A stretch of 64,000 nt of DNA from Temperatibacter marinus (GCF_031598375.1 NZ_CP123872.1:620001-684000); one strand, 5' to 3'; positions 25,826 through 36,001 are shown, counted from the stretch's first letter. Program-made: numbers and translations. Notes: generated by a model from the sequence alone, not told the origin.

Positions 25826-26168
25826 CGACATCATCAGCAGCGTCAAAAATCCGGTCCGATAATTCTGAAAGATACACAGAGCCCTTCACGGTCCGCTGAA
25901 CCAAGACATTTCGTTTATCCCGCTCATCTCTTTTACGCTTCAACAAACCCATTTGCCCTAAACTGTCCAGTGCCCGCGTAATCACAGGCTTTGCAACGCC
26001 AAGTTCTTTAGCCAAACCTCGGACAGTATGATCTTCTTCTGGTTTTAAATATACGGAGAGGATGACACAAATTTGACGCATGGTCAGATCAGGTTCATCT
26101 GCACGCACCCCTGCGATCATAGCACGATGCCACATATGAAGTAATTGCTGACTAGTTTTATGTGTCAT
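25815..26168 (-). CDS. MarR-family transcriptional regulator
   Basis: About 117 residues. The winged helix-turn-helix reads HTVRGLAKELGVAKPVITRALDSLGQMGLLKRKRDERDKRNVLVQRT, with the DxRD-type wing loop of the MarR family. ATG 26168 has AGGAG eight bases upstream and is preferred over a longer frame to 26231. It is overlapped by the NlpC/P60 gene downstream, which suggests it controls that gene or senses a cell-wall-related ligand; this is inference. Confidence 0.85.
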   Translation of the reverse strand: MTHKTSQQLLHMWHRAMIAGVRADEPDLTMRQICVILSVYLKPEEDHTVRGLAKELGVAKPVITRALDSLGQMGLLKRKRDERDKRNVLVQRTVKGSVYLSELSDRIFDAADDVDDI

Positions 26169-26290
26169 TTCTAAACTCCTGCCTACCAGATTTCCGTTAA
26201 AATCAAGACGGTAGCGAAACAAGATTAACAAAGGATATCAAAATTGCCAAGATATAGCCTCTGAATTGATAGCGAATTGCCTAGATTTTC

Positions 26291-27712
26291 TTAATCTGCG
26301 GCAATCAGGTCAATTATTAGTTGGAAAGAGGCCCTCAGTCCTAAAGCTTCTCCCCCTTTTGGGCGCCCCGCTTTGGCGACAGGATTCCAAGCAAATGTAT
26401 CGAAATGAACCCATTTAATGCCTTCACCGACAAAGCGTTGAAGATAGAGGCCTGCTGTGATTGAACCAGCAAAAGGGCCACCGCTGATATTATTCATATC
26501 TGCATTTGGGCTATTCAACAGCTCATCATATGGCGCCCATAATGGTAAGCGCCATAAAGGGTCTCCCACAGCATGACTTGCCGTATTTAGGCGATCAAAA
26601 AGGGCATCATCATTACAAAATGTTGCTGGCAGATCAGGGCCAAGTGCAACTCTTGCTGCTCCTGTTAAAGTGGCGAAATCCAGCATCACATCCGGCGATG
26701 TCTCACTGGCATAAGTGAGAGCATCACATAAAATCAAACGACCCTCAGCATCCGTATTGCCAATTTCAACGGTTTTGCCGAGCCGCGTATCGATAATATC
26801 ACCGGGGCGAAAAGCATTCCCTGCAACAGCATTCTCCACAGCTGGGACAAGAAGTTGCATTTTCAATGGAAGCTCTTCCGCCATAATCAGACTAGCGAGT
26901 GCAATCGCATGTGCTGCCCCGCCCATGTCCTTCTTCATCAATTCCATGGATCCGCCTGGCTTTAGATTTAAACCCCCTGTATCGAAACACACTCCTTTAC
27001 CAACAATTGCAAGCGTCAAACTGTCACTAGATGCTTTATCACTTTGCCAATTTAGCTCTAACAATCGTGGCTCGCGTCCTTCAGCAGCTGCACGCCCAAC
27101 GGCATGGATTGCTGGAAATTCATCCTTTAAAACTTGACCAGAAACTGAGGATGCTATCGCCCCATGTTCTTCTGCTAAAGCTTCAATAATCGCTTGAATA
27201 TGCGCTGGACCCATATCTTCTGTGGGGGTATTCACCATATCACGAACAAGCGCTACAGCGTTTGTTATATGTGTGATCAGGCGAAGATTGCCAACGCCAC
27301 CAAGACAAAGTACACGATCTTTTCTATCACTCTGCTCTTTATAAATTGCAAAATCATACTGTGCCAAAACCCAGCCTAGTGCTGCAGCTTTAATGGCCGC
27401 CTCGTCTACCGTCTCTTCAGCAATCGCGAAGCGTCCGGCGGGCAAACTCGCAGCAATTGACGCTAACCACCATAAATCTGAAGCTTTAGGATTTTCATCT
27501 CCTACCCCGACAAAAGCACAAGCAAGGTCACCCTTTTTTCCCGCGATAAAGCAAAAACTACCTTGTTTAGCCGTAAACCCATGAACATCCATCCATTGTC
27601 TTTCACTGGGGGTGATCTTTGCAGGATCATCAAGGTCTGTCACTGTTACAGGAATAAGGGTAATTTCACTGCCATCAAGTTGGTCAGATAAATAGGGGCT
27701 GAAGTCAGTCAT
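26291..27712 (-). CDS. Leucyl aminopeptidase-type M17 metallopeptidase
   Basis: A 473-residue cytosolic aminopeptidase. The metal and catalytic segments are VGKGVCFDTGGLNLKPGGSM (lysine and aspartate ligands) and the family signature NTDAEGRLILCDAL (aspartate, glutamate ligands and catalytic arginine). The N-terminal macro-like domain is divergent, as is usual. It releases N-terminal residues from peptides during protein turnover. The gene sits just downstream of the ferredoxin gene on the same strand. Confidence 0.93.
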   Translation of the reverse strand: MTDFSPYLSDQLDGSEITLIPVTVTDLDDPAKITPSERQWMDVHGFTAKQGSFCFIAGKKGDLACAFVGVGDENPKASDLWWLASIAASLPAGRFAIAEETVDEAAIKAAALGWVLAQYDFAIYKEQSDRKDRVLCLGGVGNLRLITHITNAVALVRDMVNTPTEDMGPAHIQAIIEALAEEHGAIASSVSGQVLKDEFPAIHAVGRAAAEGREPRLLELNWQSDKASSDSLTLAIVGKGVCFDTGGLNLKPGGSMELMKKDMGGAAHAIALASLIMAEELPLKMQLLVPAVENAVAGNAFRPGDIIDTRLGKTVEIGNTDAEGRLILCDALTYASETSPDVMLDFATLTGAARVALGPDLPATFCNDDALFDRLNTASHAVGDPLWRLPLWAPYDELLNSPNADMNNISGGPFAGSITAGLYLQRFVGEGIKWVHFDTFAWNPVAKAGRPKGGEALGLRASFQLIIDLIAAD

Positions 27713-27719
27713 AATAATC

Positions 27720-28040
27720 TTAATCTTCCGGAGCTATGGTCACTTTAAGACCATCCATTGTGTCATTTATTTCAATTTGACATGACAATCGAGACTCACC
27801 GCCTTTGAAATGCGGGCTATCTTCTAAGAGATAACTTTCATCATCTTCCATTGTCGGCATTTTCTCTGCCCAACTTGTTTCAACATAAACATGGCATGTA
27901 CAACAAGAACAACACCCGCCACATAATGCTGGCAGATCATCAAAATCATTCTCACGAATGCTTTCCATTAAAGAAATGCCTTCTTCCGCTTCGATTGTTC
28001 TTTCTTCACCAGCTGTATCTGTTACGACAACTTTTACCAT
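27720..28040 (-). CDS. [2Fe-2S] ferredoxin, adrenodoxin type, with extra cysteines
   Basis: A 106-residue ferredoxin. Canonical ligands are C40, C46, C49 and C87 (C-x5-C-x2-C-x37-C), with CHVYVETSWAEKMP and RLSCQI around them, typical of proteobacterial class I ferredoxins used in iron-sulfur assembly or cytochrome P450 and Rieske oxygenase systems. The binding loop reads CGGCCSCCTC, with three additional cysteines (C43, C44, C47). A cysteine at the C44 position is common in relatives, but three extras are unusual. No hsc or isc genes adjoin it; its partner is not known. Confidence 0.92.
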   Translation of the reverse strand: MVKVVVTDTAGEERTIEAEEGISLMESIRENDFDDLPALCGGCCSCCTCHVYVETSWAEKMPTMEDDESYLLEDSPHFKGGESRLSCQIEINDTMDGLKVTIAPED

Positions 28041-28204
28041 TATAAGCTCCCCAATTAAGAATCATTTCGTCTGAATGTGTGCCGACTGTTGTTTGAAATC
28101 AAGGGTAGATGTTGCATTATTAGAGAAAATGTCTATAGAAAAGGAAAATACACGACATAAACAGAGGTCCCATCTGCTTTTGTGTCCTGATAAGAGGTAG
28201 TCCT

Positions 28205-29599
28205 ATGATTTCTGTATTTGATCTCTTTAATATCGGCATTGGCCCGAGTAGCTCCCATACTGTTGGCCCGATGAGAGCCGCGCGCTCCTTTGTCCAGAGT
28301 TTGGACGAAGAAAGATTATTGCCCCAGGTGAAGCGTCTTGTGGTCAGTTTATATGGATCACTGGCTGCTACAGGGCATGGTCATGGATCCAATAAAGCTA
28401 TCATGTTAGGCCTGAGCGGAGAGCGCCCGAGCCAGGTGGATATCAATGCGATCCCAGACATGCTCGAGCACATCAAGTCCAGTCAAACATTGATGCTGAA
28501 CACGACCCATAAAATTATGTTCAAACAAGACACTGACCTTCTTCTCCTTTCAAGAGAAGTTCTTCCTTTCCATCCGAATGGCATGCGGTTTCAAGCTTTT
28601 GATCAGGACGGCACGCTTCTTTTAGAACAAATTCGTTATAGTATTGGTGGCGGATTTGTGGTGAGCGAAGAAGAAGCTGATGAAGACAAATTAGACTTGC
28701 CCGCAAAAGTTAATTTTCCCTATCCTTTTAAAAAGGCGGAAACACTCTTAAAACTCTGTGAAGAACATCACAAAACAATTCCAGAAATTATGATGGCCAA
28801 CGAGATGATTCATCGCTCTGAATCAGAAATTAAAACAAAACTGATGCAAATTTGGCATGTCATGCAAGCCTGCGTTCAACGAGGCTGCAGTGAAAAAGGC
28901 GAAATGCCTGGTTTAAAAATTAAAAGACGCGCCGCCTGCATGAAGGAGGATTTACTCAGGCATCCCGAAGCAGGTCTGACAGACCCTTTGACAGTGATTG
29001 ATTGGGTCAACCTCTATGCCCTTGCTGTCAATGAAGAGAATGCTGCAGGAGGCCGTGTCGTGACCGCCCCAACTAATGGGGCTGCGGGCATTATTCCTGC
29101 TGTTCTTCATTATGCTGTGAACTTTAGCGGCCGCGCTTCAGAACAAGATATTGTCGATTTTCTACTTACAGCAGCTGCGATCGGCATTTTATTCAAATTG
29201 AATGCCTCTATCTCAGGAGCAGAAGTTGGATGTCAGGGCGAAGTGGGCTCGGCCTGCGCCATGGCAGCAGGAGGACTGGCTCAAATTTTAGGCGGGTCGC
29301 CAGAACAGGTTGAAAATGCGGCAGAGATCGGGATGGAACATAATTTAGGTCTTACCTGTGATCCTGTTGGAGGCCTCGTGCAGGTTCCCTGTATCGAAAG
29401 AAATGCCATGGCTTCTGTAAAAGCAATCAACGCAGCGCGGCTTTCTTTACGCGGTGATGGCAACCATTTTGTCTCTCTAGATAAAGTCATTCGGACCATG
29501 CGGATCACTGGCCGTGATATGCAATCCAAATATAAAGAAACAGCTGAGGGCGGCCTTGCCCACGTCATCCCTATCGCAACCAATGTAGTGGACTGTTAA
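28205..29599 (+). CDS. sdaA: L-serine ammonia-lyase (iron-sulfur dependent, single chain)
   Basis: A 464-residue enzyme that converts L-serine to pyruvate and ammonia. [14 protein letters not shown] opens the beta domain, and the catalytic alpha domain shows [13 protein letters not shown]. The three cluster cysteines are visible in [12 protein letters not shown] and [19 protein letters not shown], which bind an oxygen-sensitive [4Fe-4S] centre. GAGGTAG precedes the start. It overlaps the next gene by one base (TAATG), beginning a four-gene same-strand run. Confidence 0.95.
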   Translation: MISVFDLFNIGIGPSSSHTVGPMRAARSFVQSLDEERLLPQVKRLVVSLYGSLAATGHGHGSNKAIMLGLSGERPSQVDINAIPDMLEHIKSSQTLMLNTTHKIMFKQDTDLLLLSREVLPFHPNGMRFQAFDQDGTLLLEQIRYSIGGGFVVSEEEADEDKLDLPAKVNFPYPFKKAETLLKLCEEHHKTIPEIMMANEMIHRSESEIKTKLMQIWHVMQACVQRGCSEKGEMPGLKIKRRAACMKEDLLRHPEAGLTDPLTVIDWVNLYALAVNEENAAGGRVVTAPTNGAAGIIPAVLHYAVNFSGRASEQDIVDFLLTAAAIGILFKLNASISGAEVGCQGEVGSACAMAAGGLAQILGGSPEQVENAAEIGMEHNLGLTCDPVGGLVQVPCIERNAMASVKAINAARLSLRGDGNHFVSLDKVIRTMRITGRDMQSKYKETAEGGLAHVIPIATNVVDC

Positions 29600-29973
29600 T
29601 GACGACCAGCACCTACCAAGAACAAGTTTATACCCTTGTAAAGATGATCCCACGGGGCGAAGTTGCCAGTTACGGCATGATTGCCAGTCTTTTACCTGGT
29701 GTGACAGCACGCATGGTGGGATATGCTATGGCAGCATCTGTAAATGAGCCAGATCTTCCATGGCACCGTGTCATCAACTCTCAAGGTAAGATGTCAATTC
29801 CTGGTGGAACAGAAAGACAAGTTGCGAAGCTTCTTGACGACGGCGTTTCACTCACTAAATCTAACAGAGTGAGTTTCAAAATTTATCGATGGAACGGCCC
29901 TTCTCAAGATTGGCTAGAACAAAACTCTGTGGAAATCGCTGACTTTATGACTATTAAAGCAGGATGGCCGTAA
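29599..29973 (+). CDS. atl: Alkyltransferase-like (ATL) DNA damage-binding protein
   Basis: A 124-residue protein of the MGMT fold with a helix-turn-helix (GEVASYGMIASLLPG) and the segment PWHRVINSQG. The alkyl-accepting cysteine of PCHRV is replaced by W55, so it cannot repair alkyl-guanine itself. ATL proteins bind such lesions and hand them to nucleotide excision repair. It is translationally coupled to sdaA and followed by a sodium channel gene; no functional link is apparent. Confidence 0.92.
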   Translation: MTTSTYQEQVYTLVKMIPRGEVASYGMIASLLPGVTARMVGYAMAASVNEPDLPWHRVINSQGKMSIPGGTERQVAKLLDDGVSLTKSNRVSFKIYRWNGPSQDWLEQNSVEIADFMTIKAGWP

Positions 29974-30000
29974 ATAAGAAGACTATAGGGAACCCAATTT

Positions 30001-30891
30001 ATGCTCATAATGCGAGGCGGCGGACAGTCTTCAGGCGACCAAAAGCCTGAAGAGGACAGCACGTTAAAAACCGTCAAAACAATCGTTGATGGAAAATATT
30101 TTCAAGGGACCATTATTGGTGTCATCTTGATCAATGCAATCATTCTTGGGCTGCAAACAGTCCGTGGTTTTAGCGCAGAAACACAAGAAACTCTTCATAT
30201 TCTAGATCAAATATGCCTATGGATTTTTGTTCTTGAGCTGATCATAAAATTATGGGTCTTTCGCTTAAGCTTCTTTAAGACTGGCGGCAATATTTTTGAT
30301 GCTCTCATCGTTGGAATCTCCTTCCTGCCCGCGCAGGGAGGGCTAACCATTTTGCGGACTTTCCGAATTTTCCGAGTATTACGCCTGGTCACTGCCATTC
30401 GATCAATGAGAATTGTGGTGACTGGTTTATTGGCTGCCATTCCAGGGGCTGCCAGTGTTGGCGGCTTGTTATTGATCCTTTTCTATATTGCTTCCGTCAT
30501 GGCAACAACTTTATTTGGCGATAGATTTGTCGATTGGTTCGGCTCCATTGGCGCCAGTATGTATACACTTTTTCAAATTATGACCCTTGAAAGCTGGTCT
30601 ATGGGGATAGCGCGTCCTGTCATTTCTGAGTATCCCTATGCTTGGGCTTTCTTTATTCCTTTCATTATTCTTTCAACTTTTACTGTTCTAAACCTTTTCA
30701 TTGGTATCATGGTCGATGCCATTGGTGTTGCGAAAGAAGAAGATAGTCATCACCAAGAAAAAGAGGATATCATCAGGCATGAAACCCATGATATTATCTT
30801 AGAAATGAGTGAGCGCCTGAAATCAATGGAAGGCGAGTTAAAAGCCTTGAAAGAAGTGAATCAGCCTTTGCTTGATGAGCAGAAAGACTAA
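30001..30891 (+). CDS. Bacterial voltage-gated sodium channel (NaChBac type)
   Basis: A 296-residue six-helix channel subunit. The S4 voltage sensor shows regularly spaced arginines ([13 protein letters not shown]). The pore helix and filter read MTLESWSMG (L196-E197-S198-W199-S200), the LESWS filter of homotetrameric bacterial Nav channels. S6 ([13 protein letters not shown]) is followed by a long charged helix likely to form the C-terminal coiled coil. Such channels occur in marine and alkaliphilic bacteria and affect motility and pH homeostasis. It lies between atl and purT. Confidence 0.93.
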   Translation: MLIMRGGGQSSGDQKPEEDSTLKTVKTIVDGKYFQGTIIGVILINAIILGLQTVRGFSAETQETLHILDQICLWIFVLELIIKLWVFRLSFFKTGGNIFDALIVGISFLPAQGGLTILRTFRIFRVLRLVTAIRSMRIVVTGLLAAIPGAASVGGLLLILFYIASVMATTLFGDRFVDWFGSIGASMYTLFQIMTLESWSMGIARPVISEYPYAWAFFIPFIILSTFTVLNLFIGIMVDAIGVAKEEDSHHQEKEDIIRHETHDIILEMSERLKSMEGELKALKEVNQPLLDEQKD

Positions 30892-30895
30892 AATT

Positions 30896-32092
30896 ATGAA
30901 ACTTGGAACTCCCCTGACAGCCTCCGCTACAAAAGTTATGCTCCTTGGTGCTGGCGAGCTCGGCAAAGAAGTGATCATCGCCTTACAACGATACGGCGTC
31001 GAAGTAACTGCTGTTGATCGCTATGAGAATGCGCCTGGTCATCAGGTCGCCCATAAAGCCATTACAATAGACATGTCTAATCCTGTGGAATTATTACGCG
31101 TTATCAAGGAAGAACAACCCCACTATATCGTTCCCGAGATTGAAGCCATTGCAACAGAAGTTTTAGCTGAAATTGAAGACCAAGCACTCGCTACTGTCAT
31201 CCCAACTGCAAAAGCTGTGCGCTTGACCATGAACAGAGAGGGCATCCGCACATTAGCTGCTGAAGACTTAAGCTTACCTACAAGCGCTTATGCCTTTGCG
31301 AGCTCTGCTGCAGAAATCCGCGCCGCGATAGAGGATGGCATTGGTTTTCCTTGTTTCGTAAAGCCCGTTATGAGCTCTTCAGGCAAAGGCCAGTCTCTTC
31401 TAAAGACGGAAGAAGACATTGATTTAGCCTGGCGCTATAGCCAAGAGGGGGGACGTGTTGCAGATGGCCGTGTCATTGTGGAAGGCATGGTCAACTTTGA
31501 CTATGAAATAACCTTGCTGACAGTCCGATCAAAGTCACTGGATGGTTCTATTCAAACTAGTTATTGCGCCCCGATTGGGCACAAACAGAAAGATGGGGAC
31601 TATATTGAAAGCTGGCAACCTCAACCCATGTCTGAACTTGCCTTGAAAAATGCGCAGAAGATTGCATGCGACATCACAGAAGCACTTGGTGGACAAGGAT
31701 TATTCGGCGTCGAACTTTTTGTCAAGGGGGATGATGTCTGGTTCTCTGAAGTCTCACCGCGCCCTCACGATACTGGCTTGGTAACCCTTGTAAGTCAGTC
31801 TCAAAATGAATTTGAACTCCATGCTCGAGCTCTATTGGGACTTCCAACGGACACAAAGATGCTCAGTCCTGCAGCCAGTGCTGTTATTTACGGGGGCATG
31901 GATGCCAAAGGCATATCCTTTGAAGGATTAGACCGAGCCCTAAATATCCCTCAGACAGAGGTCCGGTTATTTGGGAAGCCTGAAAGCTTCGAAAAGAGAA
32001 GAATGGGTGTAGCAGTCTCAACGGCAGAACAAGTAGATATGGCACGCGCTCGTGCCTTAGATGCCGCTGAAAAAGTTAAACCCTGCACATAG
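30896..32092 (+). CDS. purT: Formate-dependent phosphoribosylglycinamide formyltransferase
   Basis: About 398 residues, ATP-grasp family. It makes formyl-GAR from GAR, formate and ATP in purine synthesis. Alignment of [26 protein letters not shown] with known PurT N termini places the start at 30896, four bases after the channel stop; an ATG at 30875 is possible. [27 protein letters not shown] and [14 protein letters not shown] are the usual signatures. Being folate independent, it is notable in a genome that also carries a formyltransferase fusion in the glycan island. Confidence 0.95.
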   Translation: MKLGTPLTASATKVMLLGAGELGKEVIIALQRYGVEVTAVDRYENAPGHQVAHKAITIDMSNPVELLRVIKEEQPHYIVPEIEAIATEVLAEIEDQALATVIPTAKAVRLTMNREGIRTLAAEDLSLPTSAYAFASSAAEIRAAIEDGIGFPCFVKPVMSSSGKGQSLLKTEEDIDLAWRYSQEGGRVADGRVIVEGMVNFDYEITLLTVRSKSLDGSIQTSYCAPIGHKQKDGDYIESWQPQPMSELALKNAQKIACDITEALGGQGLFGVELFVKGDDVWFSEVSPRPHDTGLVTLVSQSQNEFELHARALLGLPTDTKMLSPAASAVIYGGMDAKGISFEGLDRALNIPQTEVRLFGKPESFEKRRMGVAVSTAEQVDMARARALDAAEKVKPCT

Positions 32093-32109
32093 GCCTATAA
32101 AACAATCAA

Positions 32110-32144
32110 AAAAAACCCCGCTCTTTGAGGGGGCTTTTTCTTTT
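32110..32144 (+). terminator. Terminator of the sdaA-purT run
   Basis: A-run, CCCC-G-CTC, loop TTT, GAG-G-GGG and a T-rich tail, 18 bases after the purT stop. The A-rich left side also serves the convergent MAPEG gene. Confidence 0.75.
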
Positions 32145-32164
32145 AATTCAGATGAGTGGCCGCC

Positions 32165-32557
32165 CTAAATCAAGAGGCCAACCATATTCACCAGTGACCA
32201 AATAATCATCACCATTAATGCTAAAAAGCTGATAAGAAAGCCACGGGCCCTTTTCGATGCTTCTTTACAATAGGCAAAGAAATAAAGCACCCGACCAAGG
32301 ATCCAAATGATCCCTAATATACCTGCATAAAGGTCATTCACTAGGCTTGAAAAAACCCAAAGAGTTGGCAAGAAAACCACCATCATTTCAACGGTATTTT
32401 GATGGGCACGATAAACACGATTAAATTCATCTGGGCCAGACACGCTCGGGGCTTTAATTTCATGTTTTCCCCGTGCACCGCCAACTTTTAAGGCAAACCA
32501 AATCAGCATTAAGGCTGATAATATTGTAACTAATTTTGTATATAATAACGCGTCCAT
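32165..32557 (-). CDS. MAPEG-family membrane protein
   Basis: A 130-residue four-helix protein with the MAPEG signature FNRVYRAHQNTVEMMVVFLPTLW and GRVLYFFAYCKEASKRARGFLISF. Eukaryotic members are microsomal glutathione transferases or eicosanoid enzymes; bacterial members bind glutathione, but most have no known substrate. GGGAGAG precedes the start. It is separated from the MFS gene upstream by 79 bases. Confidence 0.85.
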   Translation of the reverse strand: MDALLYTKLVTILSALMLIWFALKVGGARGKHEIKAPSVSGPDEFNRVYRAHQNTVEMMVVFLPTLWVFSSLVNDLYAGILGIIWILGRVLYFFAYCKEASKRARGFLISFLALMVMIIWSLVNMVGLLI

Positions 32558-32636
32558 GTGACTCTCCCTAAGTGTTTGAACTCAAAGACGCTAACAGAAT
32601 TAAACACAGCTGACAATTGACTTATCGCTACCTAGG

Positions 32637-33968
32637 TTATGCTTGATCGTTTTGAGATTGAATAAATTGGGATCTTCCTTTGAGCAATACCCAGATAGCA
32701 AAGGCTGTTGTTACAAGGGAAACCCACATAAAAGAGGAGCCAAGATTTACAGCAATACCACCGTAATATTCATCATTGATATAGCCAACTACCACGGGCC
32801 CCATAGCTGCGCCCGCTAAGCCAACAACCATCACAAAAAGGGCCGTAAATTGGCCTCTCATCTCATTGGGCGTGAGCATGTTAATTGCAGCATATCCCAC
32901 CCCAGTCGAACAATTGATAAAAAGAGTGTGAACTGCAATCATCACCCACATAAACTGAGTATTATCTGTATAGGCAAACATCTGAGACGGAAGCAGATAT
33001 CCAAGTGGAGCCAAAAGCATTCCAAGGATTGGAGCATCCTTACGGCCTAGAGACTGAAGCTTATCACAGATAAAGCCCCCAATTAATAAGCCCGCAGTCC
33101 CAAAAATCATGACGATAAGTCCATATGTTTGGCCCATCTGAGCAGGAGCAATACCATGCTTAGCTTGTAGGAATTTTGTCAGGAAAGCAATAATTCCAAA
33201 ACTTAGAAGAGCTGCCATAGTGAGGCCGAGTATCACCCCTATATAAGCCCATTTATATTTGTAGAATTGGACTTTGAGTTCAGCAAAAGATACTGATATC
33301 CCCGCCTTGTGCGCCAGACCTTTGCGGATAGGCTCATCGATCAGCATGATGAGGAAAGCAAGTAGAAATCCTGGCAAGCCAACCAGTAAGAACACCTTCT
33401 GCCAATTCGCCATCATTTCCCCACCAAAAGATGGAATATCGGGTAGGAGCTGTGACCAACCAATGACATAGCCGCCAAACAGATAGGCAAAACCCATACC
33501 CAGGGTTACACCCGTTGTATAGATCGAAAGCGCCAGCCCTAGCTTTGCCTTTGGAAAGCTATCTGCAATCATACTACTGGCTGCTGGTGCAAGAGCAGCT
33601 TCGCCTACTCCAACGCCCATTCGCATAAGAAAGAGTTGGGAAAAATTCCGAGCAAAGGCGCTAAAGGCAGTTGCTAATGACCATAGAACTAAGCCGATCG
33701 CAATAATTCCCTTTCGACTTTTTGTATCTGCAAACCGAGAAAAAACAAGGCCGAAAATGGCATAACATAAACCAAAGGCTATCCCCGTCAGCATTCCAAA
33801 CTCTTTATCATTCAGCTGGAAGTCAGCTTGAATATCATTGATGAGTAAATTTAAAATGGTGCGGTCCACAAAAGAGCACGTATAAATGATCAAGAGTAGA
33901 AAAACCAATAACCAAGCCTTTACAGGTGAGGGATAGTTTTGGCTCTTATCCTGAATATCAGTTGACAT
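32637..33968 (-). CDS. Major facilitator superfamily transporter (Spinster-like)
   Basis: A 443-residue protein with about 12 membrane helices and the loop 2-3 motif GLVFSRFADTKSRKG typical of MFS carriers. The opening CSFVDRTILNLLINDIQADFQLNDKEFGMLTG resembles the Spinster subfamily common in Sphingomonadales and marine alphaproteobacteria. The substrate is unknown; related proteins are sometimes annotated for sugar, lipid or aromatic acid transport. GGGGAAGG precedes the start. Confidence 0.85.
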   Translation of the reverse strand: MSTDIQDKSQNYPSPVKAWLLVFLLLIIYTCSFVDRTILNLLINDIQADFQLNDKEFGMLTGIAFGLCYAIFGLVFSRFADTKSRKGIIAIGLVLWSLATAFSAFARNFSQLFLMRMGVGVGEAALAPAASSMIADSFPKAKLGLALSIYTTGVTLGMGFAYLFGGYVIGWSQLLPDIPSFGGEMMANWQKVFLLVGLPGFLLAFLIMLIDEPIRKGLAHKAGISVSFAELKVQFYKYKWAYIGVILGLTMAALLSFGIIAFLTKFLQAKHGIAPAQMGQTYGLIVMIFGTAGLLIGGFICDKLQSLGRKDAPILGMLLAPLGYLLPSQMFAYTDNTQFMWVMIAVHTLFINCSTGVGYAAINMLTPNEMRGQFTALFVMVVGLAGAAMGPVVVGYINDEYYGGIAVNLGSSFMWVSLVTTAFAIWVLLKGRSQFIQSQNDQA

Positions 33969-34085
33969 TTTATGACCTTCCCCTTGAATATCTCATCAAA
34001 TTACAGTAGATGCTGCCCATAGTGTGCGTCCCACAAGGGCACGTCAAGAAAAATTTGAACGCTTGTTGAAAAATGGATTATACCT

Positions 34086-34514
34086 ATGACCAATCTTGGA
34101 ACATCAATCGAAGATATTTTAGAGACTTTTGAGTTTATAGAAGATTGGGAAGAACGTTATGGCGTCATCATTGACCTTGGCAAGAAATTACCAGCGCTTG
34201 ACGATATTTATAAAATCGAAGACTACCGCGTGAGAGGCTGTCAAAGCCAAGTCTGGCTTGTGCCGCAAGTCACAAAGACAGACACTGGGAAAGTCATCTC
34301 ATTCAAGGGCGATAGTGACGCAGTCATCGTGAGAGGTCTCGTAGGCCTTATGCTCGTCATCTTTAACGATAAAAGCCCTGATGAAATCATTTCAACTGAC
34401 GCCAAAGCCATCTTAAAAAAAATGGATTTGAAAGAGCATTTATCACCGCTGAGGGCCAATGGTCTTTTCTCGATGATGGAACGTATCAAACAAATCGCCC
34501 AAAGCGAACGCTAG
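34086..34514 (+). CDS. sufE: Cysteine desulfuration protein SufE
   Basis: A 142-residue sulfur acceptor that takes persulfide from SufS and passes it on for iron-sulfur cluster assembly. The sulfur-carrying cysteine is C52 in VRGCQSQVWL, and FEFIEDWEERYGVIIDLGKKLP is the family opening. It is not next to other suf genes here. Confidence 0.93.
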   Translation: MTNLGTSIEDILETFEFIEDWEERYGVIIDLGKKLPALDDIYKIEDYRVRGCQSQVWLVPQVTKTDTGKVISFKGDSDAVIVRGLVGLMLVIFNDKSPDEIISTDAKAILKKMDLKEHLSPLRANGLFSMMERIKQIAQSER

Positions 34515-34523
34515 TCCCAAAAT

Positions 34524-34557
34524 AAAAAGCCTGCCCCCATAAGAGGAGCAGACTTTT
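34524..34557. terminator. Bidirectional terminator between sufE and the NtrC-like gene
   Basis: AAAAG-CTGC-type left arm and GCAG-CTTTT right arm with one mismatch, in the 71-base convergent gap. Confidence 0.65.
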
Positions 34558-34585
34558 ACCTCGATCAGGAAATATCAAGGGTGTG

Positions 34586-36001
34586 TTAGCTAACGGCCAT
34601 GCCGATGTCTTTGCACCAGCTTTCCCGTTTCCGGTAAATCGTCGATGGGCTAATGCCTAGAGATTCAGCAGCCTTAGGAATCGAGCCGCCTTTCGCTCTA
34701 ATCCGACTTTCAATAATCCAGCGCTCAAACTCTTCAAGTTTACACGTATGTGCAGAAAATTCCTCTGCATTTGCTGCTTGCTGCAAATGTATTGAGACAA
34801 CATTTGTCCCTAAGAAATCATCATCTTTCATAGTTGTAAAAGGCGGTATGAAATTTTTGCCATATTCTTTACGCTGGCTTACTAATGTCGAAAGCCATCG
34901 CTTCAATTCATGAACATTTCCGGGCCAGTTATGATCTTTCAATTTCTTAATTAAAGCCGGCGCTAAATTAACGGGGGCAGTATTTTCTTCTTCTGCAATC
35001 TCTCGTAAAAAATGATTAGCCAGAGCTAATACGTCACTGCCTCTATCTCTAAGAGGAGGCATCACAACAGGTAGCAAAGACAAGTAACTATAGAGGCTTT
35101 CCATGAAATTGCCTCTCCAAACCTGAGATTTCAAATTCATCACAGATCCCGTAATGATCCGCACATCCATATTCTCTTCACTTGAAGATAAACCATGGCC
35201 TTCTAATTTTCCTGTCTGAATGAAATCCATAAGCTGTTCCTGAACGTCCATCGGTAACTTATCAACTTCATTCAAGAATAATGTACCGCCGTTGGCTTTT
35301 CGGAGCACTGACTTTTCACCATCAAGATGGTTTCCATCGACAGTGTTATCACCAAAGAGGGTAACTTCTAAAAGACCCTTCTGAGCCAGAGAGGCACAGT
35401 CAACGGCAATGAAAGGCTTACTGGCGCGCGGACTAGCAGCATGCACTGCAGTAGCACACCTCAACTTCCCTGTTCCTCTTTCACCTGTAATATAGATAGG
35501 GCTTTCACCGCTCGCGACGTGGCGGATGGTCTTGTAAACTGTTTGCATCGCAACCGAACTGCCAATCAAACCATGAAACCCTGTCAAATCACTCTCTTCG
35601 CTGTATCTTTTGATCACAGCCTTCATCGAAACCCTTTCCAGAACATTGTGGACGGTGGTGAGCAGACGGAGATCACTGACAGGTTTTATCAAGTAATCCG
35701 AGGCCCCTTTTTTCATAATTTGAGTGATCAATTTTTGCTCTTGCTGACTTGCCAGCATGAGTAAACTAATATGGAATTGTGAATCGTTGCAGGCTGCTAA
35801 TAAAGAGGTCAATCCTGCTTGCCCAATATGGCTATCAGCAACGACAAGGCTAAAATCATGATTAGAGAGAAGATCAAGAGCATCTGGAGCACTGCGACTG
35901 AGTGTGACTTTATAGCCGTCAGATTCAAGGTGTCCCTTATACAATTGTGCCAGAGCTGCGATCGGTTCAATTATCAAAATTTTACGCGCTTGTTCTAACA
36001 T
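34586..36001 (-). CDS. NtrC-like response regulator with degenerate AAA+ domain
   Basis: A 471-residue protein: receiver (1-120, phosphoacceptor D56 in VVADSHI, K106 in LIKPV, but E12 replaces the usual first acidic pair member), AAA+ (about 145-375), and a C-terminal Fis-type helix-turn-helix (GSIPKAAESLGISPSTIYRKRE). The sigma-54 contact motif GAFTGA is absent; its place reads FGDNTVDGN. Walker A is GERGTGKL and Walker B is LFLNEVD with N244 for the catalytic-site aspartate. It therefore probably does not remodel sigma-54 polymerase and may act as a classical DNA-binding regulator. No histidine kinase gene adjoins it. Confidence 0.85.
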   Translation of the reverse strand: MLEQARKILIIEPIAALAQLYKGHLESDGYKVTLSRSAPDALDLLSNHDFSLVVADSHIGQAGLTSLLAACNDSQFHISLLMLASQQEQKLITQIMKKGASDYLIKPVSDLRLLTTVHNVLERVSMKAVIKRYSEESDLTGFHGLIGSSVAMQTVYKTIRHVASGESPIYITGERGTGKLRCATAVHAASPRASKPFIAVDCASLAQKGLLEVTLFGDNTVDGNHLDGEKSVLRKANGGTLFLNEVDKLPMDVQEQLMDFIQTGKLEGHGLSSSEENMDVRIITGSVMNLKSQVWRGNFMESLYSYLSLLPVVMPPLRDRGSDVLALANHFLREIAEEENTAPVNLAPALIKKLKDHNWPGNVHELKRWLSTLVSQRKEYGKNFIPPFTTMKDDDFLGTNVVSIHLQQAANAEEFSAHTCKLEEFERWIIESRIRAKGGSIPKAAESLGISPSTIYRKRESWCKDIGMAVS

